Program-made: the position numbers and the translations under genes
The notes under the pieces: generated by a model
Database searches by the model: none
The model's input: only the letters and a program-made list of their open reading frames with translations
What the model was told of the DNA's origin: nothing
DNA from: Planctomycetota bacterium
GTDB lineage: Bacteria; Planctomycetota; J058; JAJDCQ01
Length of the DNA stretch: 64,000 nucleotides
Assembly (NCBI GenBank): GCA_029260755.1
Contig: JAJDCQ010000186.1
Span: 62,001-126,000, forward strand
Direction of reading: 5' to 3'
Part shown: piece by piece, positions 47,707-56,045 of the stretch
How positions within the stretch are numbered: position 1 is the stretch's first letter
Layout of the letters: every line of letters begins with the position of its first letter

Positions 47707-49674
47707 CTAGTACCCCAGGGCGACACCCTCGCGCCGAGGGTCCGCGCCGCCGGTCACCGTCTTGCCGTCGGCCGAGACCGCGACCCCGTGGGCGCCGCCG
47801 AAGGCGCGGTTGGTCCGGGTGGGGGAGACGAGGTCGTGCCCGAGCGAGCGCAGGCCGGACGCCGTCCGGCGGGCGCCGGTGCGGAGCGCGAGCATCGGGT
47901 CATCCCAGTAGAGCCACTCGAGCTCGGTCGCGCCGTCGCGGTTGAACGCGCGCGGGAAGCTGATCGCCTCCTGCACGTCCATCCCGTGGTCGATCACATT
48001 GATGAGGGTGTGGGCGACGATGCCAATGATGCGGCTGCCGCCGGGCGAGCCGACGCTCAGGAGAGGCCTGCCATCGCGGAAGACGAGGGTCGGCGACATC
48101 GAGCTGCGCGGGCGCTTGCCTCCCTCGAGCTTCTTGTCGTCGGCGTCGACCGCCGTTCGCCGGAGACGCTTGCCGCCCTCGACGCGATTGGGATGGTCGA
48201 CGCCGGCCGGGTGCTCCGGCCGCGCGGCGAAGTCGGTCAGCTCGTTGTTGAGGAGGAAGCCGCGCCCGGGGACGACCGACCCCGAGCCCCAGCCCTGCTC
48301 GATCGTCGTGGTGAAGGCGACCATGATCCGGTCGCGGTCGACGATCGAGATGTGGGTGGTGTCGCGGCCTTCGGTGTCGATCTCCGCCGGGACCGGGCTC
48401 TTCTTCGCGCGGGTGAGGCTGATCCGCTTCCGCCGCTTCGCCGCGAAGTCGGCGCTGGTGAGCTCGGCGACCGGCACGTCGACGAAGTCGGCGTCGCCGA
48501 CGTGGCGTCCGCGGTCGGCGAAGGTCAGCCGGCTCGCCTCGGCGAGGAGGTGGATCTCCTCGGGCGAGCCGGGCTGCATGGAGCCGAGGTCCCAGCCCTC
48601 GAGGGTGTTCAGGATCTGCGCGACGGCGATCCCGCCCGAGCTCGGCGGCCCGGCGCCGAACAGGGTCAGGCCGCGGTAGGTGCTGCGCGTCGGCTCGCGG
48701 AGGACGGCGCGGTAGCCGGCGAGGTCCTCCTTCGTCATCACGCCGGGCGCGACCGGGCAGTCGCGGACCGCGGCGACGATGTCGTCGGCGATCTCGCCCT
48801 CGTAGAAGACCTCGGGTCCCTTCTCGACGATGAGCCGCAGGGTCGCGGCGAAGTCGGGGTTGCGAAGGCGCGCGCCCTCGGCCTTCGCGGTGCCGTCGGC
48901 GTTCAGGTAGATCTTCGCGCTCGCCGGGAACCGGCGCAGGCGGTGAGCGCTGCCGCGGATCGAGCGGTGGAGGCGTTCGCTGATCGGGAAGCCGCGCTCG
49001 GCGAGCTCGATCGCCGGCGCCGCGAGCTCGGCCGGGTCGAGCTTGCCGCTGCCCATCGTCAGCGCCTTCTCGAGCAGCCGGAGCGTTCCGGGGACGCCGA
49101 CGGCGCGGCCGCCGGTGATGCGGTCGGGCGAGAACTTGAACGGCTTGCCGCCCTCGTCGAGGAAGACGGTCGCCTCGATCGCGGAGGGCGCCTCCTCGCG
49201 CCCGTCGATGAAGACGACCTCGGGGTCGCCGCCGTCCTCGCCCGGCGTCCCGATGAGCATGAACGCGCCGCCGCCGAGCCCGGAGCTCTGCGGCTCGACG
49301 AGGTTCAGGACGAGCTGGACGGCGATCGCCGCGTCGACGGCGTTGCCGCCGGCCTCGAGGATCTCGACGCCGGCCTGGGCCGCCCACGGGTTCGCGCAGG
49401 CGACCATCCCGTTCTTGGCGACGGCGGCCCGCGGCGGGCTCGCCTCGGCGTCGAACCAGTGAAACGGCGGCATGTCCGCCTCGGGGACGTGCACGCTCGG
49501 GCGGTCGGGGGCGGCGGCGCCGGGCGTCGCGGCGGCGGCCGCGATGAGGGTGGCGGCGCCGAGCGACGTCGCCGCGGCGAGTCGTCCGAGGCGTGGCCTG
49601 CGGGAGAGGCCCGGTTGCGCGGGCTTCGGGCCGGGCTTAGGATCGCGGCGATGCTCGTCGACACGCATTCTCAT
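47707..49674 (-). CDS. ggt: Gamma-glutamyltransferase / glutathione hydrolase
   Basis: The frame from ATG 49674 gives 655 residues with a hydrophobic export signal at about 28-50 (AAATSLGAATLIAAAAATPGAA). Large-subunit motifs are AAQAGVEILEAGGNAVDAAIA and SSGLGGGAFMLI. Autocleavage occurs before the catalytic Thr in GRDTTHISIVD at about residue 439. Small-subunit motifs MSPTLVFRDGRPLLSVGSPGGS and RAFNRDG complete the enzyme. It transfers or hydrolyses the gamma-glutamyl group of glutathione in the periplasm. The start region overlaps the divergent tatD start by 24 bases, with ATG 49668 as a close alternative. The length is slightly above the usual 580 because of the basic N-terminus. Confidence 0.92.
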   Translation of the reverse strand: MRMRVDEHRRDPKPGPKPAQPGLSRRPRLGRLAAATSLGAATLIAAAAATPGAAAPDRPSVHVPEADMPPFHWFDAEASPPRAAVAKNGMVACANPWAAQAGVEILEAGGNAVDAAIAVQLVLNLVEPQSSGLGGGAFMLIGTPGEDGGDPEVVFIDGREEAPSAIEATVFLDEGGKPFKFSPDRITGGRAVGVPGTLRLLEKALTMGSGKLDPAELAAPAIELAERGFPISERLHRSIRGSAHRLRRFPASAKIYLNADGTAKAEGARLRNPDFAATLRLIVEKGPEVFYEGEIADDIVAAVRDCPVAPGVMTKEDLAGYRAVLREPTRSTYRGLTLFGAGPPSSGGIAVAQILNTLEGWDLGSMQPGSPEEIHLLAEASRLTFADRGRHVGDADFVDVPVAELTSADFAAKRRKRISLTRAKKSPVPAEIDTEGRDTTHISIVDRDRIMVAFTTTIEQGWGSGSVVPGRGFLLNNELTDFAARPEHPAGVDHPNRVEGGKRLRRTAVDADDKKLEGGKRPRSSMSPTLVFRDGRPLLSVGSPGGSRIIGIVAHTLINVIDHGMDVQEAISFPRAFNRDGATELEWLYWDDPMLALRTGARRTASGLRSLGHDLVSPTRTNRAFGGAHGVAVSADGKTVTGGADPRREGVALGY

Positions 49675-50484
49675 GTCTCGTTCCCCCAGTACGACGCCGA
49701 CCGCGATGCGGTCGTCGGTCGGGCGATCGAGGCATCCGTCGAGCAGATCATCGACGTCGGCTGCGACGTCGCGAGCAGCGGGCGCTCGATCGAGTTCGCC
49801 CGAGCTTGCCCGAAAGGGCGGGTCTTCGCCACCGTCGGTCTTCACCCCCACCAGGCGAGCGAGCTCGGGGAGGACGGGCGCTCCCGGCTCGGTGAGCTCG
49901 CCCGCGGCGCCCCCGACGTGGTCGTCGCGATCGGCGAGTGCGGCCTCGATTACTACTACGACCGGAGCCCGCGCGATCAGCAGCGTCACGCCTTCCGCGA
50001 GCAGCTCGAGCTCGCCTGGGAGATCGGCCTCCCGGCGGTCCTCCACATCCGCGACGCCCACGACGAGGCGCTCGCCATCCTCGAGGGGATGGCGGGCGAC
50101 TCGCCGCTGCCCGAGAAGCCGTTCCGCGGCGTCAGTCACTGCTACTCGGGGAACGCCGAGCAGGCGGCCCGCTACTGGAAGCTCGGGTTCCACGTCGCGT
50201 TCGGCGGCGTCATCACGTTCAAGAGCGCGGACGCCCTCCGCGAGGCGGCCGCCGCCGTGCCGATCGAGCAGATCGTCCTCGAGACCGACTGCCCCTACAT
50301 GGCGCCCGCGCCGAAGCGGGGCAAGCGCAACGAGCCGGCCCTCGTCGTCCACGTCGCCGAGCGCCTCGCGGACGTGCGCGGGATCCCGGTCGAGGAAGTT
50401 CACCGCGTGACGACCGCGACCGCGCGGTCTCTCTTCGGGTTGCCGGAGCCCGTCGCCGCGGGCGGAGAGGGAGCGACTCGATGA
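49651..50484 (+). CDS. tatD: TatD family metal-dependent hydrolase/DNase
   Basis: The 277-residue protein starts exactly as the family does: MLVDTHSHVSFPQYDAD, with the first metal-binding His pair in HSH. Further ligands are in VGLHPHQAS, GECGLDYYYDRSPR (Glu), LHIRDAHDE (His), HCYSGNAEQA (His) and ETDCPYMAP (Asp). TatD enzymes are 3'-5' DNases and can remove D-amino acids from tRNA. The start lies inside the 5' end of the leftward ggt gene. The stop overlaps the next start (ATGA at 50481-50484), so it leads a rightward operon. Confidence 0.95.
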   Translation: MLVDTHSHVSFPQYDADRDAVVGRAIEASVEQIIDVGCDVASSGRSIEFARACPKGRVFATVGLHPHQASELGEDGRSRLGELARGAPDVVVAIGECGLDYYYDRSPRDQQRHAFREQLELAWEIGLPAVLHIRDAHDEALAILEGMAGDSPLPEKPFRGVSHCYSGNAEQAARYWKLGFHVAFGGVITFKSADALREAAAAVPIEQIVLETDCPYMAPAPKRGKRNEPALVVHVAERLADVRGIPVEEVHRVTTATARSLFGLPEPVAAGGEGATR

Positions 50485-51299
50485 GCGAAGCAGGTCGAAC
50501 GGGCACCCCGACGCGGGGCACGCGGGCGCTGCGCCTTCTCTCGCGGCCGGGTCGGGTCGTCGCCCGCCTTCTGCTGGGCGGGACGGTGATCGCCGGCGCG
50601 CTGCGCCCGACCGTCGCCGCGCCCGACGGCTCCGACGGACCCATCACCATCCCGGTCGAGAACGTGCCGGCCGAGCGGCGCGACCGCGTCCAGGCCGTCC
50701 TCGACGACTCCTCGATCGACATCGACCTCGGCTGGCGCGAGGTCGACTGCCGCGAGCGGTCGTACGGCTATCTCCTCGATCGGCTCGACGTCACCGGCGC
50801 GGTCACCCAGGCGCGCAAGATCAGCAAGCACGTCGTGAAGAAGGAGAAGGTCGGAGACGGAGAGCCGCGGACCTGGTGGGTCGACGACAGGGACGGCGCG
50901 ACGGCGACGGTGCGGCTCGTCCACTCGGAGAAGGGTCTTCGGATCTACGAGGCGGACGGCGAGATCAAGGTGAGCGTCCTGCCGATCGTGCGCGGCCGCG
51001 GCGTGATCTGCGTCCGCTACGAGCAGCAGGAGAAAGACGGCGGCGGCGTCCAGACGGTCACCGGCGCGCGCGTCGTGATGCGGCTCCAGAGCGAGGCGCT
51101 CCACCGGATGAGCAAGGCGCTCCACCGGATCCTCGAGGACGCCGTCGCCGAGCGCCTCGCCGGGATCATCATCGCCGCGACCGACGTGAGCGAGCTCGTC
51201 GACGCCGAGCCGGCGAAGGTGCGCGACGACCTGCGCGCCGCGCCCGACGTCAGCGAGGAAGAGGTCGCCGGGTTCGAGGCGCGGTTCCTCTTCCGCTGA
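50481..51299 (+). CDS. Exported or membrane-anchored protein of unknown function
   Basis: The 272-residue protein overlaps tatD by 4 bases. It has a basic N-terminus and a hydrophobic helix at about 30-47 (VVARLLLGGTVIAGALRPTVAA), likely an uncleaved anchor or a signal. The mature part mixes beta strands (VRGRGVICVRYEQQEKDGGG) with a helix-rich end (ALHRMSKALHRILEDAVAERLAG). I recognise no family. The only context is its coupling to tatD and the Fic gene that follows 9 bp later. Confidence 0.75.
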   Translation: MSEAGRTGTPTRGTRALRLLSRPGRVVARLLLGGTVIAGALRPTVAAPDGSDGPITIPVENVPAERRDRVQAVLDDSSIDIDLGWREVDCRERSYGYLLDRLDVTGAVTQARKISKHVVKKEKVGDGEPRTWWVDDRDGATATVRLVHSEKGLRIYEADGEIKVSVLPIVRGRGVICVRYEQQEKDGGGVQTVTGARVVMRLQSEALHRMSKALHRILEDAVAERLAGIIIAATDVSELVDAEPAKVRDDLRAAPDVSEEEVAGFEARFLFR

Positions 51300-51308
51300 G
51301 GGCGGTCG

Positions 51309-52595
51309 ATGCTGATCCTGACGGGGCAGCTCACGTGGGATGACCTCGGCCCCGCCCGGCGCGCGGTCGACGAGGCGCGCGTCCGAGCGCTCGTGGCCGA
51401 CCTTCTCGAGGGCGGGACGAGGCTGGACGCCGCCAGGCGCCGCGCGCTGGCGGATCAGGTCGACGTGGCGCTCCTCGCCGAGCTCGGCCCCTGGGTCGCC
51501 GGCTGGAACTGGAGCGCGTCCGAGCCTGGCCAGGGCGGGCCGGTTCGGCCAGACGCGTGGTGTTGCGCCGACGACAGCTTCCTCAAGGGCAAGGACCCGA
51601 TCGGCGCGACGGTCGACCGGATCGTCGAGGCGATCCGTGACTGGCAGGCGTTCCTCGAGGAGCTCGACCGGGCGTTCGCCGAGCTGGCGCCGGAGGTCGA
51701 GTCGGGGTCGGTGGAGGTGGGAGTCGAGCTCGCCGCGCGGCGGCTGCTGCCGCTCGTTCTCGACCGGACTCAGGCGGAGGACGCCTGGTACGCGACGTTC
51801 GTGATCGTCCTGACCTGGTTCCTGGAGTCGATCGGTCACGAGGCAGGCGAAGTCGGGCCCGCGATCGAGGGCGTCGTGAAAGGGCACTTCCGGAGCTGGA
51901 GCGTTCCGGCCCCGACGACCGTCGAGGTGGCCGTCGAGGAGCTCGGCCGCGAGGTCGCTCGGACGGCCTCGACGCCGCCGTCCGCTCCGGATGCCCTCGC
52001 CCGGTGGCTGGAGCACCGCCCCGAGCTCCCGCGCGCGGAGCGCCAGGTCGTCGCCCGGCGCCCGGTGAGCCGCGACGCTCACCGGCACTTCATCCGCACG
52101 ATCGACGCCGGACGCGGTGAGGCTCGAGCATCGGGGCTCATCGAAGCCCTCGCGGCCTGCCGAGGCGCCGCGCGCGATGGCGCCCGCCTCGGCCTCGAGG
52201 TCGTCCGCGAGTGGCAGGGGTTGGTTCTCGGCGTCGGCCAGGCGCCGATCCGCTCGGGCCCGGCGTTCGCCAAGGGCGGCCGGGAGCGCTACGGCTGGGA
52301 TGCGGGGGCGCTGGCCCGATTCGAGGCGTGCCTCGACGAGGCGAACGACGAGAAGCTCGACCCGACCGTTCGCGCGGCGCGCGTCTACCTCGACGTCTGC
52401 TTCTTCCACCCGTTCGAGGACGGCAACGCGCGCGCCGCCCGGCTCGTCCTCGACTTCGTGCTGTCGCGGGCCGGGCTGGCGCTCCACGCGTGCGAGCCGC
52501 TCTTCGTGATGTCGAGGTCGGTGGTCGACGGTCGCGACGTTTTCCTGCTCTGGCTGGCGCTCGATCGGTTGACCGGTCTCGCGGAGGTGGGCTGA
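51309..52595 (+). CDS. Fic domain protein (probable AMPylase) with long N-terminal part
   Basis: The 428-residue protein carries a C-terminal Fic domain. Its core, VCFFHPFEDGNARAAR near residue 359, matches the Fic motif HPFx(D/E)GN(G/K)R with Ala in the Gly position. Fic enzymes transfer AMP or other nucleotide parts to Ser, Thr or Tyr of target proteins. The first 250 residues are helical and lack a family match; no clear inhibitory (S/T)xxxE(G/N) helix is seen. ATG 51309 follows the previous stop by 9 bp and ends with TGATG shared with the next gene, so it belongs to the tatD operon. Ala instead of Gly in the loop is tolerated in some active Fic proteins. Confidence 0.8.
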   Translation: MLILTGQLTWDDLGPARRAVDEARVRALVADLLEGGTRLDAARRRALADQVDVALLAELGPWVAGWNWSASEPGQGGPVRPDAWCCADDSFLKGKDPIGATVDRIVEAIRDWQAFLEELDRAFAELAPEVESGSVEVGVELAARRLLPLVLDRTQAEDAWYATFVIVLTWFLESIGHEAGEVGPAIEGVVKGHFRSWSVPAPTTVEVAVEELGREVARTASTPPSAPDALARWLEHRPELPRAERQVVARRPVSRDAHRHFIRTIDAGRGEARASGLIEALAACRGAARDGARLGLEVVREWQGLVLGVGQAPIRSGPAFAKGGRERYGWDAGALARFEACLDEANDEKLDPTVRAARVYLDVCFFHPFEDGNARAARLVLDFVLSRAGLALHACEPLFVMSRSVVDGRDVFLLWLALDRLTGLAEVG

Positions 52596-53026
52596 TGAAC
52601 CTCGTCGCCCTCGGTCGCCGGATCGCGCTCGGCGGCGCCGCCCTCGTCTACCTCTATGTGGCGGTCGGGTCGCTCCTCTGGGCGGAGTCGTTCGCCGAGC
52701 CGTTCGACTACACCCTCGCGACCGTCAACGCGAAGAACGAGTGGACGGCGATCTACGTCGGCCTCTGGGTGTTCCACGCCGTGATCTTCACGTGGGCGAT
52801 CGTGAGGATCGACCTGGTCGTCCTCGGCGACGTCTGCGGGCTGCTGGTTCTCGGGCAGGTGGCGGGGCGGCTGCTCAGCTTCGGGCTGCACGGCCTGCCC
52901 GACGCGCGGCTTCTCCCGCCGATCATTGGCGAGATCGTCGGCGCGGTCCTGATCCTGTCGTTGAGACCGTCGCCGGCGCCGCCGCGCGTGGCGCCCGTCG
53001 AGCCGCCTCGCCCGGATCTTTCATGA
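52595..53026 (+). CDS. DUF4345-like small membrane protein
   Basis: ATG 52595 shares a base with the Fic stop (TGATG). The 143-residue product has four hydrophobic helices: ALGGAALVYLYVAVGSLLW, the segment around GLWVFHAVIFTWAIVRI, VVLGDVCGLLVLGQVAG, and PIIGEIVGAVLILSL. The NAKNEWTAIYVGLWV sequence after the first helix resembles the NExRAxYGG motif of DUF4345 membrane proteins. Function is unknown. It closes the rightward tatD operon; the tail is Pro-rich. The downstream gap holds the repeat island. Confidence 0.7.
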   Translation: MNLVALGRRIALGGAALVYLYVAVGSLLWAESFAEPFDYTLATVNAKNEWTAIYVGLWVFHAVIFTWAIVRIDLVVLGDVCGLLVLGQVAGRLLSFGLHGLPDARLLPPIIGEIVGAVLILSLRPSPAPPRVAPVEPPRPDLS

Positions 53027-53128
53027 GCATCATGGCGAGGAACGGCGCGGTTCCCGGGCCTCCCCGTGTCTCTGCGTGAGCTTCCCGTTCCTGGAGCAGC
53101 TCCCGAACGCCGGCAACTCGCAATCCGC

Positions 53129-53186
53129 GGAATCCGCGAAATCCGCGGTTCCACTCGTTTCGCGGCGAGAGAACGAACCGCGGATT
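53129..53186. repeat. AATCCGCGG inverted repeat cluster
   Basis: AATCCGCGGTTC (53140-53151) and GAACCGCGGATT (53175-53186) form perfect 12-base inverted arms. One further AATCCGCG copy lies at 53131-53138 and another near 53122. The A/T-containing composition differs from the surrounding genes. Confidence 0.65.
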
Positions 53187-53197
53187 GTTGGGACCGA

Positions 53198-53262
53198 AAG
53201 GGGTCAGGTCTCGGGTGTTCGCGAAAGCGGGCCGCATGCGGACATCCGAGACCTGACCCCTT
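53198..53262. repeat. REP-like palindrome with GGGGTCAGGTC core (second copy)
   Basis: Arms 53198-53218 and 53242-53262 are 21-base inverted copies with one mismatch, built on AAGGGGTCAGGTCTCGG. The core is the same as at 2978-3067, but the flank next to it differs (TCTCGG instead of TCCAGG). It also sits between convergent genes. Confidence 0.85.
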
Positions 53263-53270
53263 GCCGCGAT

Positions 53271-53294
53271 TAGCCCTTGCCGCTATCCGGGCTA
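53271..53294 (-). terminator. Hairpin at the stop of the B3/B4 gene
   Basis: TAGCCC (53271-53276) pairs with GGGCTA (53289-53294) across a 12-base loop. The stop codon of the leftward gene is part of the stem. Weak alone, but it adds to the palindromes beside it. Confidence 0.3.
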
Positions 53295-53939
53295 GCTCCT
53301 GACCAGCTCGGCGGCCTCGGTCCGCGCGCCCGCCGCCTCGAGGACGCCGCGGTACCACGCGCCGAGGGCGGCCGCGCGGCCGGGCAGCTCGTTCGTCCCC
53401 CAGATCACGGTGAGCGTCCGCCTCGTCGCGTCGTTCGTCTTCGTCCGCTGGCAGTCCTTCACCGCGTTGGCGCACGGGCCCTCCGCATCGCAGAGGCAAA
53501 GCAGCCCGGCGAGCTCGATCACCTGCTCGCTCCGGTTGAAGACGTAGCGCGACCCTTCGGGGGCGACCGCGGTTCGGAAGGGCTCGCGCGCGAGGTCGAT
53601 GTCGACGACGCTGATCGGCAGGCCCGAGTGGTAGCTCGCGGCGTTGCACGCATCGACGGCGGCGTTGATCGCGCCGAGCTTGCCGGCCGGGACGGCGTTC
53701 CGGACGTACTCGCTCGCCGGCTTGTTCCGGCCGGCCGGCTTGAAGCCGCCCGCGCGCAGGAGCGCCCGGACCTTCGTCTTCACCTCGTCGTCGGGCGCGG
53801 GCACGTCGGTCGGCCCCTTCCCGTCACCGACGAGCGCCGGCAGCTCCAGCCCCCACGGGCCTTCGGCGAGCGGACCGGGGAGCTCCGTGACGAACGCGAA
53901 CGGCTCGAACAGCGCATGCGGCTCGACGGTCAGTTGCAT
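53292..53939 (-). CDS. Free-standing B3/B4 (PheRS beta-subunit-like) editing domain protein
   Basis: ATG 53939 has AGGAG 6 bases upstream and gives 215 residues. The core matches the B3/B4 domain of phenylalanyl-tRNA synthetase beta: GAINAAVDACNAASYHSGLP and VVDIDLAREPFRT near the middle, then CLCDAEGPCANAVKDCQRTK toward the end. In PheRS this domain removes wrongly attached tyrosine from tRNA(Phe). Stand-alone copies are widespread and are thought to edit or bind aminoacyl substrates in trans; the precise substrate here is unknown. A longer frame to 53984 would cover a REP half-site and is not preferred. Confidence 0.85.
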   Translation of the reverse strand: MQLTVEPHALFEPFAFVTELPGPLAEGPWGLELPALVGDGKGPTDVPAPDDEVKTKVRALLRAGGFKPAGRNKPASEYVRNAVPAGKLGAINAAVDACNAASYHSGLPISVVDIDLAREPFRTAVAPEGSRYVFNRSEQVIELAGLLCLCDAEGPCANAVKDCQRTKTNDATRRTLTVIWGTNELPGRAAALGAWYRGVLEAAGARTEAAELVRS

Positions 53940-53957
53940 CACGGCTCCTTCGCAGGG

Positions 53958-53970
53958 AGGGGTCAGGTCC
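53958..53970 (+). repeat. REP half-site AGGGGTCAGGTCC
   Basis: One 13-base copy of the core found in the two full palindromes, placed in the 80-base gap upstream of the B3/B4 gene. No matching inverted arm is seen nearby. Confidence 0.6.
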
Positions 53971-54019
53971 AGCACTTTTGCCATCTAGCCGTCACGCCTC
54001 CTCTGCGGTCTCGCGGCGG

Positions 54020-55972
54020 TCAGCTCGTGAGCGCGGCGAGGAGGGCTCGGCCTTCGGCGGCGGCGTCGCGCAGGAGCGCGGCCGCCCGCGCCACCGCCTC
54101 GCGCCGCGGGGTCGCGTCGGCCTCGAGCCCGTCGTAGAGCGAGCCGGCCTGGAACGGTCCGGCCGCCCGGACGAGGATCTCGCAGCCGGCGTGAACCGCA
54201 GCGTCGGCGATGGTCGCCTCGCTCCAGAGCATCCGGATCGCGCCGCCGAGGACGGCCCGGTAGCCCTCGAGGAACGCCGTTGCGGCGGTCTCGAATCGGG
54301 CCGTCGCGTCGGGATCATCCGAGCGGTGGCCCTGCATGAACAGGTGCGCGGCGAGGTGGCCGACGTCCTGGGCTGGGCTCCCCCAGTGGGCGAGCTCCCA
54401 GTCGATCACCCGGAGGCGCCCCTTCGCGGTGACGAGGACGCTCGCCGGCCAGAGGTCGCCCATGATCGCGCACGCGCCCGGCGCGAGGAGGCGCTCGCCG
54501 AGGTCGACCGCGCGCGCGCCGAGGGAGTCTCCGTCGGCGACGCCCTCGGCTCCGAGGATGTCGCCGATCGCCCGGTACTGGACCTCGAGGCGGGTGCGCT
54601 GGACGGCGTCGTTCTCGAGGTCGACCGCGAGCAATGGGTCCGACAGGCTCATCCCGTGGAGCCGACCGATGAACCGGCCGAGCGATCCGCCCAGCGCGCC
54701 CGCGTCGCCGTCGCCCGCGGCGAGGGCGGCCGCGAGGTCGGGGAGCGGGCCGAGGTCCTCGATCACCGCGACGTGGGCGTCGGCGTCGAAGTCGAGGAGG
54801 GCCGGCGGGCGGACGCCGTCGCCGCAGACCGCCGAGAGGCGCCCGCCCGGACCGAGCTCGCGGAGGCAGGTCGTCTCGATCACGATGCGACCCGGGTCGA
54901 GGGCGATCTCGGGCGCGGTCGCGACGAACGGCGGCGCGTGCTTGACGATCACGCTGCTCGGCTCGCCCCGGACGCGCCAGACGTGGTTGAGGAGGCCTCC
55001 TTCGAGCCGCGACGAGGGGCCGGCTGCCTCGCGATCCGGGAGGCGCCGCCGGACGTGCGCGACGGGGTCGAGCGTCGCCGGCGCGGGCGGAGGCGAAGGC
55101 GGCGTGGCGACCGCCTCGCCGGTCGCCGGGCTGGACCTCGTCGTCGTCGCCGCCTCGGGCGGCGGGTCGGCGAATCGGTAGATGTGGTTGCCGAACGGCA
55201 CCGGGGTCGCCCGCTCCAGGAAGGCGACGACGACCTCCTCGAGCGCGTCGCGCCCGGCGCGGAGGCTCTCGCCGACCTCGTCGGCGTCGCTCGGGCCTTC
55301 GCCCTGATCGGCGGAGCGCTTGTGCCCGACGACGACCGCCGTCGTGGGGATCTGCAGCTCGTTCGCGAGGACCAGCTCGGGCGCGAGCGTCATCGAGTTC
55401 ACCTGAGCGCCGAGGAGCGCCCACGCCCGGTTCTCGGCGGCCGTCTTCGTCCTGGGGCCGCCGACCCAGCCGAAGACGGGCGACGCGTCGGCGAGGTCGA
55501 CCTCGAGGGCGCGGAGCTGCTCGGTGAGCGCGCTCGAGAGGAGCCCCTCGCGAAGGACGAGGTGGCCTTGCCCCGGGCGCGGTCGCTCGAACAGGGTCGC
55601 CGCCGTCCCGTCGGGCAGGCGGTTCTCGAGCATGATGATGTCGGAGACGAGCATCGCCCGGTGAAGCGGGATGTCCGGGTCGAGGACGCCGACCGAGCTC
55701 GTCACCAGGAGGGCCCCCGTCCCGAGGGCGGCCAGGGCGGCCGCCTGGGCTCGGTAGGGGATCTGGTTCGGCAGGAACCGGTGCGGGAGTCCGTGGCGGA
55801 ACGAGACCCACGCTTCGAGGCCGTCGGGCCGCTCGATCGCGCGGGCGTGGTGGAGCTGGAAGCGCCCCCACGAGGTCTCGATGTCGCGCGGCTCGAGGTC
55901 GAGTCGCGCGAGGAGCGCCTCGTCGAAGGCGCTCCCGACGATCGCGGCGACGGCGCGGGTGGCGGCGGTCAC
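54020..55972 (-). CDS. Fusion of nucleoside (MTA-type) phosphorylase and methylthioribose-kinase-like phosphotransferase
   Basis: GTG 55972 gives 650 residues starting VTAATRAVAAIVGSAFDEALL. Residues 1-265 are a PNP/MTAP-family phosphorylase: SFRHGLPHRFLPNQIPYRA, TSSVGVLDPDIPLHRAMLVSD and NSMTLAPELVLANELQIPTT. After a Pro/Ala linker, residues 290-650 are an APH/MTR-kinase-type enzyme: ALDPGRIVIETTCLRELG, DLGPLPDLAAAL, MGDLWPASVLV near 505 and VIDWELAHWG near 527. The catalytic Asp is kept, but the usual His before it is Met and the metal-binding Asn is Ser. The combination suggests methylthioadenosine or related nucleoside salvage in one polypeptide, which is inference. An ATG at 56047 is possible but would overlap the divergent gene. 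Confidence 0.82.
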   Translation of the reverse strand: MTAATRAVAAIVGSAFDEALLARLDLEPRDIETSWGRFQLHHARAIERPDGLEAWVSFRHGLPHRFLPNQIPYRAQAAALAALGTGALLVTSSVGVLDPDIPLHRAMLVSDIIMLENRLPDGTAATLFERPRPGQGHLVLREGLLSSALTEQLRALEVDLADASPVFGWVGGPRTKTAAENRAWALLGAQVNSMTLAPELVLANELQIPTTAVVVGHKRSADQGEGPSDADEVGESLRAGRDALEEVVVAFLERATPVPFGNHIYRFADPPPEAATTTRSSPATGEAVATPPSPPPAPATLDPVAHVRRRLPDREAAGPSSRLEGGLLNHVWRVRGEPSSVIVKHAPPFVATAPEIALDPGRIVIETTCLRELGPGGRLSAVCGDGVRPPALLDFDADAHVAVIEDLGPLPDLAAALAAGDGDAGALGGSLGRFIGRLHGMSLSDPLLAVDLENDAVQRTRLEVQYRAIGDILGAEGVADGDSLGARAVDLGERLLAPGACAIMGDLWPASVLVTAKGRLRVIDWELAHWGSPAQDVGHLAAHLFMQGHRSDDPDATARFETAATAFLEGYRAVLGGAIRMLWSEATIADAAVHAGCEILVRAAGPFQAGSLYDGLEADATPRREAVARAAALLRDAAAEGRALLAALTS

Positions 55973-56045
55973 CCGCCCACTGTGGAGCCGCGGAGGCGTG
56001 GCGTCAACGTGGTCGCTGGCGTAGCATCTCGGCCGGGAGACGGTC

